From: Candolleomyces eurysporus
Lineage: Eukaryota; Basidiomycota; Agaricomycetes; Agaricales; Psathyrellaceae
Direction of reading: 5' to 3'
DNA: 64,000 nucleotides
Assembly (NCBI GenBank): GCA_027579435.1
Contig: JANBPK010001212.1
Coordinates: forward strand, 22,730 to 86,729
Position 1 is the stretch's first letter; every line of letters begins with the position of its first letter. Shown piece after piece: positions 53,700 to 64,000 of the stretch. The translations under genes were made by a program, and so were the position numbers. The notes under the pieces are model-generated. The model worked only from the letters and a program-made list of their open reading frames with translations, made no database searches and had not been told where the DNA came from.

Positions 53700-55154
53700 T
53701 CAATGTTCAGATGTCGCGTCGCCCCTGCCAAACCTGACAACCCAACAAGAGGACGAGCGCGTACGACGTGTAAGTTGCTGCATCTCTCCGTTGATGTATA
53801 CCGCTCGACCTTTATATCGATCTCCTGGTTGTTGCTACTGTACTAGGTATGACCAATACCTTGTCCCCGGCTCCTCGTGCTACTACCATCGCGATCTCAA
53901 CAGCGCTATCGGAGTAATTGGCATGGGTCTCTTAGCAATGGACTTTGACAACGACGAGGTGTATGAAACGAAGAGGAAGGCGGATAAAGAGAAGAGGGAA
54001 CGAGGAGAAGTATCAGCTTTATCAGGCTAGCAAGCAAGAACTGCGGTTGCTAAAGTTGGAGAACCCTGTTCTCCCTCATCCTCGACGCTTTCAGCTCCCA
54101 ATCCCAACGCAAACTTGAATCCCAACGCGATTGCACCACCGCCGACTCAGCTCTCCCCTCCGCCTATCGCTGCTCCTAGACCGGCGTACACCGCTCCTGC
54201 GTTCGCCCCGTTGGATAGCGGGTTTGAAAAGTCGTCTTCCCTAGTTGAGAACCTCTTCGAGCCCTCATCTCAACCACCACCATCACAACAGGGTAGTATG
54301 CCCCCCACCGCACATGCGTGGCCCCGGTGGGCCACGCGGTCCCCCTGGCATCAACATGAACCTGATGAACCCCAATGGACAGGGCCTTCGCCAACCGNCC
54401 CCCTGTCCACAACGGCAGCGGTCCCATGCCCCCTCCGAATGCCATCGTGAGGGGGATGGCGCCTCCCGTGGCGCCCATCCTCCCCGTATTCGCCGTCGGA
54501 CCGAAGTCCACCCTGTCCCCCATTCCTGGTCCAGACGGGAGGAAAAGGGAAGGCGAGGGTGGTATCAGATGGGACGACCTACCGACGCCTATTCCCCGTA
54601 AGCCGATCATGCGGAGTAACACCGAAGACGCGCTGTTGCCGCGCCGAGGCGAGAAGGGGGACGATTTCTGGAGGCGTTTTTCGATGATCGCCAAAGTCGA
54701 TATGGCCGAAAAGTCGAAAGGCGGGAAAGGCTCTAGCTGGCTGCGAAGGACGGAGAACGGCAAGAACCGGTTGAGTCGATGGGTGTGGGTTATTGGTATG
54801 ATTCTGCTGTGTGCGATTGGAGGTGCGATCGGCTTGGGCATTTACTTTACTCGAGACTCGCCCGATCATCAGCAGCCTACGGCCCTTGCTGGGAGTGTAG
54901 GGAACCAGACGACGGAGGGGGCGCCTAGTAGTATCTTGTCGTTTGGTGGTGGAAGGGGAGGAGGAGGGGGCACGCCGAGTACGGCTACCAGGCCGCGTGT
55001 TAGCCCAACGTATACGCTTGACGAGAGAGGGTTTGTGATGCCGACGCCGGTTACCACGGGTACTTCGAACGATGTGGAGAAGAGGGAAAATGAGCATGCT
55101 GTGGAGGAATATCATCGGAGGAGTGCCCAGAAGGAGAGGGGGTTTTGGGGTTGA
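53700..55154 (+). pseudogene. 5'-truncated proline-rich membrane protein gene, right-arm copy
   Basis: Homology to the intact gene begins inside exon 1 (CGCGTCGCCCCTGCCAAACC; compare RRVPPAKPDNP). The intron and exon 2 follow, but with a TAG in place of the Gln codon after LSG near 54027, shortened acidic region (MDFDNDEVYETKRKADKEKR) and frame changes around 54300-54400, where an N also lies (54398). From 54375 the frame is open to 55154 and retains FWRRFSMIAKVDMAEKSKGG and the membrane segment WVWVIGMILLCAIGGAIGLG. A shortened product from an internal ATG cannot be excluded. Confidence 0.78.
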
Positions 55155-56202
55155 TGGGATGTCGTCTANTTTATTTATTTCTTCATTTATGCGATGTATG
55201 CGCACCCTTTTCCTTTCAGACTATCCCGCATCCTGTCGATCTATACCAGCTCGTTTTATCCTCTCCCGTCTCCCTCCACATCCTATCGATACTGTATGAT
55301 GAAAATCTCCTTTCCTATACCCTACCTCTTTTCTCGTGTCCCTTTACTCAATCTTTTTACTTTGTCACGCGCTCTTGAATTGGATTCGGATTTGGTAGAA
55401 GGGTCGCATTCCCCCTCCGGGCTCATACCTTTGATCACCCATTCTCGGTTCTCGGTTTATGACCCCTCCCCGGTTTTCCACTCCTTGGATATGTTACACC
55501 TCGCTGTATACATTGTGTACGACGTCCTGTCCGCTATTTTTTTTCTCAAGTCTTGTCTTTTTTTCGATGGTACGTACACGATGGTTCAATCTGTACACGT
55601 CACAGATAGTAGCATACACAAAGCTTCTCTTGTTTTCCTGTTCTCTTCCGTTCCATGTCATGTAGCTTACTGAGGTTATCTTGTCTTGTATCCCTTTCTT
55701 TCTCCATTTTTTTCATTTCTTTTCGTCTCTTTCATTTTACAAGTAACAACGTTCGAATGGATTCCGGGTTCTGGCAGACAGTGTGTGTGTGGGGACTGAG
55801 TTGACTCTACATGTGTGTATACAAATTTTAATCCTGCGCATGCAGGTGGTCGTTGCGCTTATTGGAACTTGTCCTTCCGGCCTTCGCTGCCCTTCCTCGC
55901 AGAAGCTAGGAGGTCTATTGCGATCCCGGGCTACAGCAGCTTTTTCAACGTGGCGTATTCCCTGTCTTCTTCGACCTTCCTCTCGGAATACTAATTATTC
56001 TTCCTCTTATCCTCGCTGACACCCAGCTCAATCCAGGGTCGCTCGAATGGGTAGTGGCTGTACTCCCTCCTTCAGAGGTTCTTGTCGCATGCTTAGAGGT
56101 GCCATTCCAACGCAAGGTCGAATTCGATTTGTGTGAAGCTGATTCATAAAATTCAACGCTTTATTTGCTTTTTTNATGGACAGTGAAGAAGACTATATTT
56201 TG
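55155..56202. other. 3' flank of the proline-rich relic and downstream flank of B4
   Basis: T-rich flank like 40913-41545, then the recurrent block at 55740-55860. A decayed F-box 3' module lies at about 56060-56190. Ns occur at 55169 and 56175, both next to T runs. Confidence 0.55.
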
Positions 56203-58297
56203 TCAAGTCGCCGAGCCACTATTCTGGAGGGTATACGCGGTTGTGGTGCGTTTTGATTAGGAACGCGGGAAACAAGAGATTCTAGGCTCACCTGCGTTTC
56301 TCTTCGACGATGCCGTTCTTCGATTAACTCTTCAGCAAGAGTCCAAATGTCTTTCCCGCCCAAGACACCCGCCCAGTCTCTGACGACGTCGTCTTCGGTG
56401 CGAATAATTGGATGGAAGTGGCAATATTCTGGCGAGATTCCCAAGGACGCCACAACCGCTCGGCTGTCAATCTTCCCATGGGGGTGACCAATTCCCCGTT
56501 AAGGCCCATGCGTGTGACCGCGGCGTCACATGTGTGACACTCCCCAGAACGTGAAACCAAGGCGGTTTTCCTCAACCCTTCCTTCCACAGTGCCAAAAAG
56601 ACTTCCTAAAATTACAGGGATAGCAGATTGAATGGTTTCCATCTATTCTTCGATTTTATAGAAATTTTAGAGTGCTTAAATAAGCTGATTTCGGCAGATA
56701 AGTGCCCAAACCCTGCCATTTTGGCAGAGAAACCTTGTAACGGCTTCAAAAAAAACAACGGCTGCACGGATTTCCATGGTTAATAGAGCAATATGACAGT
56801 ATTTTACTCTAAAAACAATCCTCCGCCATTATATTTCTCGTTTTCTCGCGATGTCCTGAGATAAGGTGATCGCCCTGAGCAGATCTCAATGTTCAGAGCC
56901 AATATTTAAAAAACCAATGGCGGAGATTTGTAGAGAGCAATGAAGCGAGTCAAAACACCCTATAAATCATGTTAATCAGAGTAGCCAGCATTGAGTTGAT
57001 ACCCTTTGAAGTTGTTAGATTACCTGTATAAGTATCCATGAATTGCACAATATAACTTGGAGAAAACATTAATTTGTCTGTACCAAGACGTTCCCCTCAT
57101 TATGAGCTTTCTATTGATATATGTTTTGTTACGATAGGCGCTCTAGATAAGGAGCTATGTTTTACACAACATACGGCAACACCGGCATCAATCAGTGTTG
57201 GGATCAAGCCAATGACGGAAAGGCAGTACGGTTTTGACCGATTCCGACAATTCAGTCCCTTCCGTGTTCAGATTTCAGGGATCAGGGAGAATAGAATGGA
57301 TATTCATGAGTAATTATATGGTCTACAAGGACTTTGTGGCTTATAATCTCTGTCTTCCCTTTGAATTGCTGAAATTGGCTGGAATTCGGGGCTGCTTCAC
57401 CTTTTGTGACATTTTTGTGACGCGGCGTGACAATCACCGGCCGCGCCAGTGACAGGGATTGGTCACCCCCAACTTCCCATCATGGATTGCTTTGACGTCT
57501 TCAAAATCTGGGCTTGCTTGGGTGAAGAATAATTCGGGGTGAGGCCAGAGAATAAACACCTGGAGGGAGAGAGGCCAGAATTCTATGGTCTCTCGGACCC
57601 AACGACCACAGCCTTCCATACAGGCTGGGCAGTAAACCGACAAGTGTGTCAGGAAAGGAAGGTCTCGCAGTGTGGCCCAGCATACTTCATCCGGCTCACC
57701 GGCACCCTCCCCCCACACCCCCCACACCAACTCGACATGTGTGGCATTCCGAAAAATGGGGTAGGAGAAATACACTTCACCAATCGGAAACAACTTGCTG
57801 ATGGTCGAGATCCGGCGTGGGGAGAGTTCCGGGCGAGTTATGAAGTCTCGAAGATCCTCAAAATCCCTGGGAACGCGCCACAATGCCAGTCTTTCAACAT
57901 TGTGACATGCCTTAAGGATTGAAAGAATATTCGTGGAAGATTGTTCATAATAATTGGTGATAACGATCGCCTTGACACGGGTGGCAAAAAAATCGAGGGG
58001 CTTTGTAGAGTTGCCATGATTAATGTCTTCAACGATCTTACAGAGGTTCTCCAGTTGATTTGTGTTTTCGATGGTAAGAGCACGGTAGAGCCCAGGTTCA
58101 GTCCTTGATCGTTGCGATGAGTATTTGACCTGGGTCTAATGGGATCGTAACACTCACCAGACATTGACCTTTCTTGATACTAGAGCGCAAGAGCGGCCAG
58201 TTTTTTGATCCAGCTCTGCGACGAGTTCGAAGATCAGTCGGCAAACATCCTGAGGTAAATCCAAGAAGCGGAGACTTTGGATGAGACTTGGGCTCAT
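56203..58297 (-). pseudogene. Array F-box-like copy B4, split by a TIR element
   Basis: complement of exon 1 58158-58297 (MSPSLIQSLRFLDLPQDVCR), exon 2 58103 down to 57471 and 56479 down to 56292, and mini-exon NSGSAT 56203-56223. Exon 2 is interrupted between AIHDGK and SRAVVAS by a ~990-bp element. Either side of it the frame looks open (SPRRISTISKLFPIGEVYFS, GCGRWVRETIEFWPLSLQVF; GKDIWTLAEELIEER). The break therefore seems due to the insertion alone. There is also a deletion in the loop after ERLALW. Confidence 0.85.
56480..57470. mobile_element. Non-autonomous TIR element (MITE-like), AT-rich
   Basis: Terminal inverted repeats GGGGGTGACCAATTCC (56480 on) and the complement of GGGATTGGTCACCCCC (to 57470). 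The target-site duplication CTTCCCAT is at 56472-56479 and 57473-57480, separated from the right TIR by AA. Subterminal GTGAC/GTCAC motifs are dense at both ends (GTGACCGCGGCGTCAC; TTTGTGACGCGGCGTGAC). The interior is much more AT-rich than its surroundings and has no coding features. The 8-10 bp duplication fits hAT-like or Mutator-like cut-and-paste elements; which one is not settled. Confidence 0.82.
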
Positions 58298-58931
58298 TAT
58301 GTGGTCCTTGGCTTCGATGTGGTCGTTCGATGTAAAGATGGAGATCTGCCGCTTATCGATGGGCGATCTACGAGCACCAAATGTTCAGGCGCCGACCGAA
58401 AAGATCACCAAGTTCCCTCTTGGTCCTTGGCAGCAAGGCTGTATGCTCTGTGTTCAACTGAATCTAGAACCTAATTCCAGACTTCGCGGCGCCAGCGGCA
58501 CGTTCCCACTTGCAGACATCGTCGTCACCCCAGCGCTCGTACAGCTACTGCCAGCAATCATACCGTACTCACTGCTCAAGATCATCAGAGTAGAGAGGAA
58601 GATAACAAGAATGAGACGTAATCGCATGCCTCCTTCCTTCGAAATCATTCAACGACCGTCCATTGCGAAATGGCACGTCACCTGCCAATTCGGTGTGACA
58701 AACTAAATCTCCGTCGTGCTGCCGTCTAGTTTCGGTAGACGTAAAGCTCAGATTTCGCGAATAGGGTGAGTTTGTAGCTAGTAGATGTGTGTTAAACACC
58801 TAGACCCACTTGATGTATTCGGTCCTAGAGACCTGGCTACATAACTCCCTAAGTAGGAACACAGTATGCTGGGGTAAATCATTTGTGAATTGCTCCAATC
58901 ATGAAATTCAGCGTTTGACGGTTGCTTGACG
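58298..58931. other. Spacer between B4 and B5
   Basis: Contains the B4 leader and promoter block. Near 58660-58680 the minus strand has GGTGACGTGCCATTTCGCAA, the promoter motif also found upstream of A4, A7 and A8. Near 58900-58931 is the 3' flank of B5. No gene is seen. Confidence 0.55.
58372..58403 (-). promoter_or_regulatory. Array promoter block of copy B4
   Basis: Minus strand TTTTCGGTCGGCGCCTGAAC then ATTTGGTGC. The first core is intact; the second is GGTGCT-like. Confidence 0.45.
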
Positions 58932-60040
58932 TCAAGCAGCCGAGTTACTAGTCTGGAGGATGTATACAATCGTGATTGTGGTGTGTTCAATGAGTGAAGT
59001 CCAACACAACAAGCTCTGGGCTCACCTGCGCTTCTTTTCGACGGTGCCGTTCATCGATGAACTCTTCAGCAAGCGTCCAAAAGTCTTTTCCAATCGGGAT
59101 GCCTGCCCAGTCTCTGACTACGTCGTCGTAGGAGCGAAGAATTGGATGCAAGTTGCACATGGGCAAGGAAGATCCCAAATACGCCACAACCGCTCGGCTG
59201 TCAACATTCCCATCGTGAATAGCCTTGAGTCCTTCAAATTCTCTGCTCCTGTTCTTGAAATGGGTTACGGAGACCCAGATAATAAACACGTGGAGAGAGC
59301 GAGGGCAGAGGCCTATGGCTTCTCGGACCCATCGGTCACAGCCCTCTATATCTGTCTCGCAGTAGACCGATAAGTGCGTCAGGCAAGGGAGGTGTTGGAG
59401 TGTGTCCCAGCCTACTTTATTCGGCACATAGACATCGTGGCTCTGCGCCCAAATTAATTCCACGTGTGTGGCATTGAGAAAAATAGGGTAGGAGAAATGG
59501 GCTTTGTCGATCGGAAATATGTCACTGGCAATGGAGATCCAGCGTGGGCAGAGTTCAGAACCAATTAGAAACTCGCGAAGGTTTCTAAAATTCTGCTCCT
59601 CCGAATCGCGTCCACTTGGATCATCCCAAAATCCCAGCCGTTCCACATTGTGGCATTCCTTGAGGATTGACAGGATATTCGCGGCAGATTGTTCACGACT
59701 ACTGGTGATAACAATCGCCTTGACATGGGAGGCGAAAAAATCCGGCAATTTCGTAGAGTCGCCATGATTGATATCTTCAATGATCCCACAGAGGTTCTCC
59801 AGTTTTTTTTCCACTATTAATGATAAGAGTGCGGTAGAGAACAGGCTCGGTCCTTGGTTACGATCGTTAGATGAGCTAAGTGCGGGAGCATAGCACTCAC
59901 CAGGCATTGACCTTTCTGGATACCAGAGCGCAAGACTGGCTAGCTTCTTGATCTAGCTCTGCGGCGAGCTCGAAAACCAGTCGGCAAACATCCTCGGGTA
60001 AATCCGAGAAGCGAAGAGTTTGTACAAGACTTGAGCTCAT
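58932..60040 (-). CDS. Array F-box-like protein B5, one homopolymer frameshift
   Basis: complement(join(58932..58952,59026..59852,59901..60040)). Exon 1: MSSSLVQTLRFSDLPEDVCR, then AELDQEASQSCALVSRKVNA. Exon 2 is one base too long. It opens TEPVLYRTLIINSGKK, and after a run of eight A at about 59807-59814 only seven A would keep KLENLCGIIEDINHGDSTKL in frame. The remainder is open (ILSILKECHNVERLGFWD, SPRWISIASDIFPIDKAHFS-like, CDRWVREAIGLCPRSLHVF, IGKDFWTLAEEFIDER). Mini-exon: TSNSAA. Because other homopolymers in this window carry Ns, a sequencing error is as likely as a real mutation. About 329 aa if the run is seven A. Confidence 0.68.
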
Positions 60041-60695
60041 TACGGTCTTTCGCTTCGATGTGGTCGTTCGAGGTGGAGATCGGCCACTTATCGATGGGCG
60101 ATCTACGAGCACCAAATGTTCAGGCGCCGACTGAAAAGATTAAGGAACAACCCAAGTTCCCTCTTGGTCCTTGGCAGCAAGGGAATGTATGCTCTGTGTC
60201 CAGCCAAGGCATTCGCTATCTCCTGAGTATAGAAGATTTCACACCTCGCGTTGATTGTATTTTCAAGGTGCGAGCGGCATTCCCACTTGCATCCGTCGTC
60301 GTCATTCCAGCGTTCAAACAGCTGTTGCTAGCAAACATACTGTACTCATTGCTCAAGATCATCAGAGTAGAGAGAAAAATAAACAGAAAGAGGAGTAATC
60401 GCGTGATTCATTCCTTCGAAATCATTCAACGACCCTCTAATGCGAAAATGGCACGTCACCTACCAAATTCGGTGTGACAATCCAAATCTCTGTCATGCTA
60501 CAGTTTAGACGTCCAAAGTTTCGGTAGGCGCTAAGCTCAGATTCCGCGAAAAGAGTAAGTTTGTAGCTAGTAGATGTGTGTTAAGCACCCATACATGCTT
60601 GATGTATTCGGTCCTTGAGAGCTGGTTACATATCTTCCTACTAGTAACGCAACACGCTTGGGTAGATCCTTTGTAAATCACTCTGCGCTTGAGAT
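60041..60695. other. Spacer between B5 and B6
   Basis: Closely parallels 58298-58931: leader, then the minus-strand motif GGTGACGTGCCATTTTCGCA near 60445-60465 and CCTACCGAAACTTTGGACGT near 60515. No gene is seen. Confidence 0.55.
60109..60139 (-). promoter_or_regulatory. Array promoter block of copy B5
   Basis: Minus strand TTTTCAGTCGGCGCCTGAAC then ATTTGGTGC, as for B4. Confidence 0.45.
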
Positions 60696-61842
60696 TCACT
60701 GTCTGACTGGGCGCTCGACGGCAAGCAGTCGATTAATAGTCTGGAGGATATATACAATCGTAATTGCGGTGCGTTCAATAAGCGACGCGCAAGACAACGA
60801 ACTCTGTGCTCACCTGCGCCTGTTTTCGACTATATCGTTCGTCGATCAACTCTTCAGCGAGCCTCCAAAAGTCTTTTCCGATCGGGACACCCGCGCAGTC
60901 TCTGACTACGTCCTCGTAGGATCGAAGAATTGGATGCAAGTTACAACCTGTTGGCAAAGAAGATCCCACTTGCGCCACCACGGCTCGTCTGTCAATGTCC
61001 CCATCTTGAATAGCCTTGACAGCCTCGAATTCTTCGCTCGCTTTCCTGAAGTAGGCTTTGGGGTAAACCCAAAGAATAAATACCCGAAGGGAGTAAGGAC
61101 AAAAATCCAGAGTTTCTCGGACCCATTGGTCACACGCCTCCATATCGAATGAGCAGTAGACCGATAAGTGCGTCAGACGAGGGAGGTGTCGGAGTGTGTC
61201 CCAGGCGACTTCATTCGGCCCATTGGCGGCGCTCATCTCCCAAACTAATTCCACATGTGTGNCGTTTTGGAAAATGGGGTAGGAGAAATACACTTCGTCA
61301 ATTGGAAATATGTCACTGGCAATCGAGATCCAGCGTGGGGAGAGTTCAGGACCAGTTAGAAAGTTGCGAAGGTCCGTAAGATCCCTGCTATACGGCTCCT
61401 CCAACTCGCGTCCCCTTGGACTATCCCACAATGCCAGTAGTTCAACCTTGTGACATGCCTTGAGGATCGACAGGATATTGGCGGCCGATTGCGGACGGTC
61501 GTTGGTAATCACAATTGCCTTGACATGGGAGGCAAAGAAATCTGGGGACCTCGTGGAATCGCCATGCTTGATATTCTCGATGATCTCACAGAGGTGTTCC
61601 AATTTCTTTTCATCTTGGATAATAAGAGTGCGGTACAGAATGGGGTCAATCCTTGATAGCTACAGTGGGTAGATGAGCTGAGTATGGGAGCATAGCACTC
61701 ACCAGGCATTGACCTTTCTGGATACCAAAGCGCAAGAGCGGCCAGTTTCTTGATCTAGCTCTGCAATGACTTCGAAGACCAGCCGGCAAACGTCTTCAGG
61801 TAAATCCGAGAAGCAGAGATTTTCTACGAGACTCGGGTTCAT
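60696..61842 (-). CDS. Array F-box-like protein B6
   Basis: complement(join(60696..60740,60814..61651,61703..61842)), 340 aa. Exon 1: MNPSLVENLCFSDLPEDVCR, then LVFEVIAELDQETGRSCALV. Body: IDPILYRTLIIQDEKKLEHL, ILSILKACHKVELLALWD, SPRWISIASDIFPIDEVYFS, EACDQWVRETLDFCPYSLRV, IGKDFWRLAEELIDER. One base is missing in the mini-exon relative to B5 and its TGA has become TGCC, so the last exon extends to 45 nt (TINRLLAVERPVRQ) instead of the usual six residues. An N at 61262 affects one codon (FQN-X-THVEL, Ala expected). Otherwise open. Confidence 0.78.
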
Positions 61843-62449
61843 TATGTGGTCTTTGGCGTTGATGTGGTCGTTCGAGGTGAAGATAGAGCTCTGCCTTATC
61901 GATGACACATCGGGCGCCGAGGGTTTAGGCGCCGATTGAAAAGATTGGGCAGAATTAAAGAGACGGCAGCAAAGAGATCGATGCTCTGAGTCCAACCAAA
62001 ATAGAATGCTAAGTATCAAAATGGATGGTGTTGATAGCTCTTCGACATACAAGCGTCTTCCGGACTTTGTGGTAGACTTGGTGCCAACTGCAAACATTCT
62101 CGTTGCTCAAGAGTCCGTGCTTCCTCCTCCTAACCCATTTCTTTAATTTAGAATACGAAACGGCACGTAACCAAGTAGGTTTGGTTTGAAAATTCACATT
62201 TTCGCTCGATATACCTCAAGCGAAGACAGCACTACTTAAATTCCATACCACAAGCTTCCAAGGGTAACTATTAGCTCTAGAACTCAAGATCCTAGACACG
62301 ATTGCTGCATTCTGAATTGGCCCAGGGTTGTAGGTCTACGTAGTTTGACTGACAAGTAGTAACGCAGTAAGCTTGCGTAGTTACTCTGTCAGTTACCCCG
62401 AACCTGAAGCTCAGGGACTATCTCTGAGGGACTATCTATGATGAACCCG
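61843..62449. other. Spacer between B6 and B7
   Basis: Leader of B6 and a divergent upstream region with GTTACGTGCCGTTTCG on the minus strand near 62155-62175. The 3' flank of B7 follows. No gene is seen. Confidence 0.5.
61911..61941 (-). promoter_or_regulatory. Array promoter block of copy B6
   Basis: Minus strand TTTTCAATCGGCGCCTAAAC then CCTCGGCGCCCG. Both GGCGCC cores are intact. Confidence 0.5.
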
Positions 62450-63571
62450 TCAAGCAGCAGTGCTGCGATTCTGGTGGAAAGACGCGCCGTAGCGCATTTA
62501 ATCAGCGAAGTGCAAGACAACGGACCTGATGCTCACCTGCGTTTCTCTTTTACGACACCGTTCCTTGATAAACTCTTCGGCAAGAGTCCAGAAGTCTTGT
62601 CCAACGGGGACACCCGCACAGTCTCTGACTGCGTTCTCGTAGGAACGAAGAATTGGATGCAAGTCGCGCGGCGTCGGCAAGGAATTTCCCATATACGCCA
62701 CAACCGCTCGGCTGTCGACGTTTCCATCTTGAATAGCCTTTAGTCCTTCAAACTCTTTGTTCCCATCAATGAAGTAGGAGGTGGGGTAAACCCAAATGAT
62801 AAGCACCCGAAGAGAGCGAGGGGAGAAGTCCGCGGTTTCTCGGACCCATCGGTCACACTCTTTCATATAGAATGAGCAGTAGACCGATAAGTGCGTCAGG
62901 AAAGGGAGTTTTCGGAGCGTATCCCAGCCTACTTTATCCCGCCCACCGTCGCGCTGCTCCCATATCAATTCCACATGTGTGGCATTCCGGAAAATGGGGT
63001 AGGAAAAATGTACTTCATTAATCGGAAATACGTCGCTGACAATGGAGATCCAGCGTGGAGAGAGTTCAGGAGAGGCTATCAAGTTGCGAAGGTTAAGGTC
63101 CCCGCCGTGGGGATCCTCCAAGCCGCGAACAAGTGGATTATCCCACAACGCCAGGAGTTCAACATTGTGGCATGCCTTGAGGATTGACAGGATATTCGCG
63201 GAAGATTGTGGACAATCATTGGTAATCACAACTGCCTTGACATAGGAGGCGAAGAAATCTGGGGACATCGTGGAGTTGCCATGGTTGATATCTTCAATGA
63301 TCCCGCAGAGGTTCCTCATTCTCTTTTTATTCCGGATAATAAAAGTACGGTAGAGAACGGAGTTGACCCTTGATAGTTGCAATTGGTAGAGGAGCGGAGT
63401 ATGGGAGGACAACACTCACCAGGTATTGACCTTTCTAGATACCAAAGCGCAAGAGCGGCCCGTTTCTTGATCCAGCTCTGCGATGACTTCGAAGACCAGT
63501 CGGCAAACATCTTCAGGTAAATCCGAGAAGCGGAGACTTTGGGTGGGACTTTGGGGGAGACTTGAACTCAT
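62450..63571 (-). CDS. Array F-box-like protein B7
   Basis: complement(join(62450..62470,62537..63368,63420..63571)), 334 aa, open. Exon 1 is 152 nt, four codons longer than the norm, apparently through a short internal duplication (SLPQSPTQSLRFSDLPEDVC). Body: VNSVLYRTFIIRNKKRMRNL (the usual EPILYR has become NSVLYR), ILSILKACHNVELLALWD, SPRWISIVSDVFPINEVHFS, ECDRWVRETADFSPRSLRVL, VGQDFWTLAEEFIKER. Mini-exon: NRSTAA with a CACCAG acceptor. It lies head-to-head with the last, partial proline-rich copy. Confidence 0.8.
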
Positions 63572-63648
63572 TGTGTGGTCTCTGGCTTCGATGTGATTGT
63601 TCGAGGCGAGGAGATCTGAATCTATCACTTATCGTAACGATCATTTAG

Positions 63649-63680
63649 GGGTGCCAAGTGTTCAGGCTCCGACTGAAAGG
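63649..63680 (-). promoter_or_regulatory. Array promoter block of copy B7
   Basis: Minus strand CCTTTCAGTCGGAGCCTGAA then CACTTGGCACC. Both cores carry one substitution. Confidence 0.4.
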
Positions 63681-63694
63681 ACATCAAGAGAGAG

Positions 63695-64000
63695 CATGGG
63701 ATTAGACGCCCCGTCGCTCCTGCTGAACCTGACATGTGACAGCCCAAACAAAAATGCTAGCGCGTACGATATGTGAGTTACTGCCTCTGTCCAATGATGC
63801 CTTTGCACTAATCTTTACTCATTGTCATTGTAGATACGACGACCATCTTGTCCCCGGCGAGTCCTGCGACTCGGACGGCCAGCATCCCGCTAGCGCCGCC
63901 TCAGCCGTGTTGGCGAAATTGGGAGGGGTCTCTTTGCTATATTTCCTGAAGATGACGATGACGATCGCCCTCATCGTCAACGTCTCCAGCTCCCAATCCC
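63695..64000 (+). pseudogene. Partial proline-rich gene copy running off the window
   Basis: Starts within exon 1 homology (CGCCCCGTCGCTCCTGCTGA), with TGA/TGT changes that break the frame, an intron of normal form, then YDDHLVPGESCDSDGQHPAS and a damaged acidic region. The 5' truncation point is close to that of the copy at 53700. The rest lies beyond the window. Confidence 0.65.

Overview
The window looks like a gene-rich, repeat-rich accessory region of a filamentous basidiomycete, most probably an Agaricomycete. Coding genes are split by many 50-75 nt introns with GT..AG ends and CTAAY branch sites. The families present are typical of that class: fungal F-box/LRR-like proteins, a MYND-finger protein, a DUF2235 (Tle1-like) hydrolase, a 7-TM fungal membrane protein and a small SBDS-like Rtc3 protein. 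No species is claimed.

Layout. (1) 1-7.7 kb: a tandem segmental duplication carrying two apparently intact DUF2235 genes on the minus strand (13 and 12 exons, including a 13-nt microexon). (2) 8.1-14.6 kb: three F-box-type genes and one F-box pseudogene on the plus strand; two of the genes are split by an N beside a homopolymer. (3) 15.1-18.6 kb: a MYND-finger gene, an Rtc3-like SBDS-domain gene with a 16-nt microexon, and a finger-less, frameshifted relative of the MYND gene, all on the minus strand. (4) 18.7-63.6 kb: sixteen copies of one three-exon F-box-like gene. Copies A1-A9 (18.7-37.4 kb) are all on the plus strand and copies B1-B7 (41.9-63.6 kb) are all on the minus strand, so the two arms point at each other. 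Ten copies are open (A1-A6, A8, B3, B6, B7), one (B5) has a single homopolymer frameshift, and five (A7, A9, B1, B2, B4) are broken.

Interleaved with the array are: one intact gene for a proline-rich single-pass membrane protein (39.3 kb) plus three decayed, 5'-truncated copies (24-25.2, 53.7-55.2 and 63.7 kb to the window end), each head-to-head with an F-box copy; a duplicated 7-TM gene (46.0 and 50.1 kb); and three insertions. The insertions are a gag-only LTR element with LTRs that look identical and a TCCAG target duplication (42.4-44.5 kb), an AT-rich TIR element with an 8-bp target duplication (56.5-57.5 kb), and a 1.6-kb element with a 14-bp inverted repeat and a terminal hairpin that splits the promoter of A9 (34.6-36.2 kb).

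How it fits together. The array looks like an active birth-and-death locus. The F-box-like copies share a promoter-proximal block, a strict exon layout (140 nt + about 830 nt + a 15-45 nt terminal exon) and a coding-like 3' module. By analogy with other fungal F-box proteins they would be substrate adaptors of SCF ubiquitin ligases, but their targets cannot be read from the sequence. Many long ORFs here are antisense shadows and were left out.
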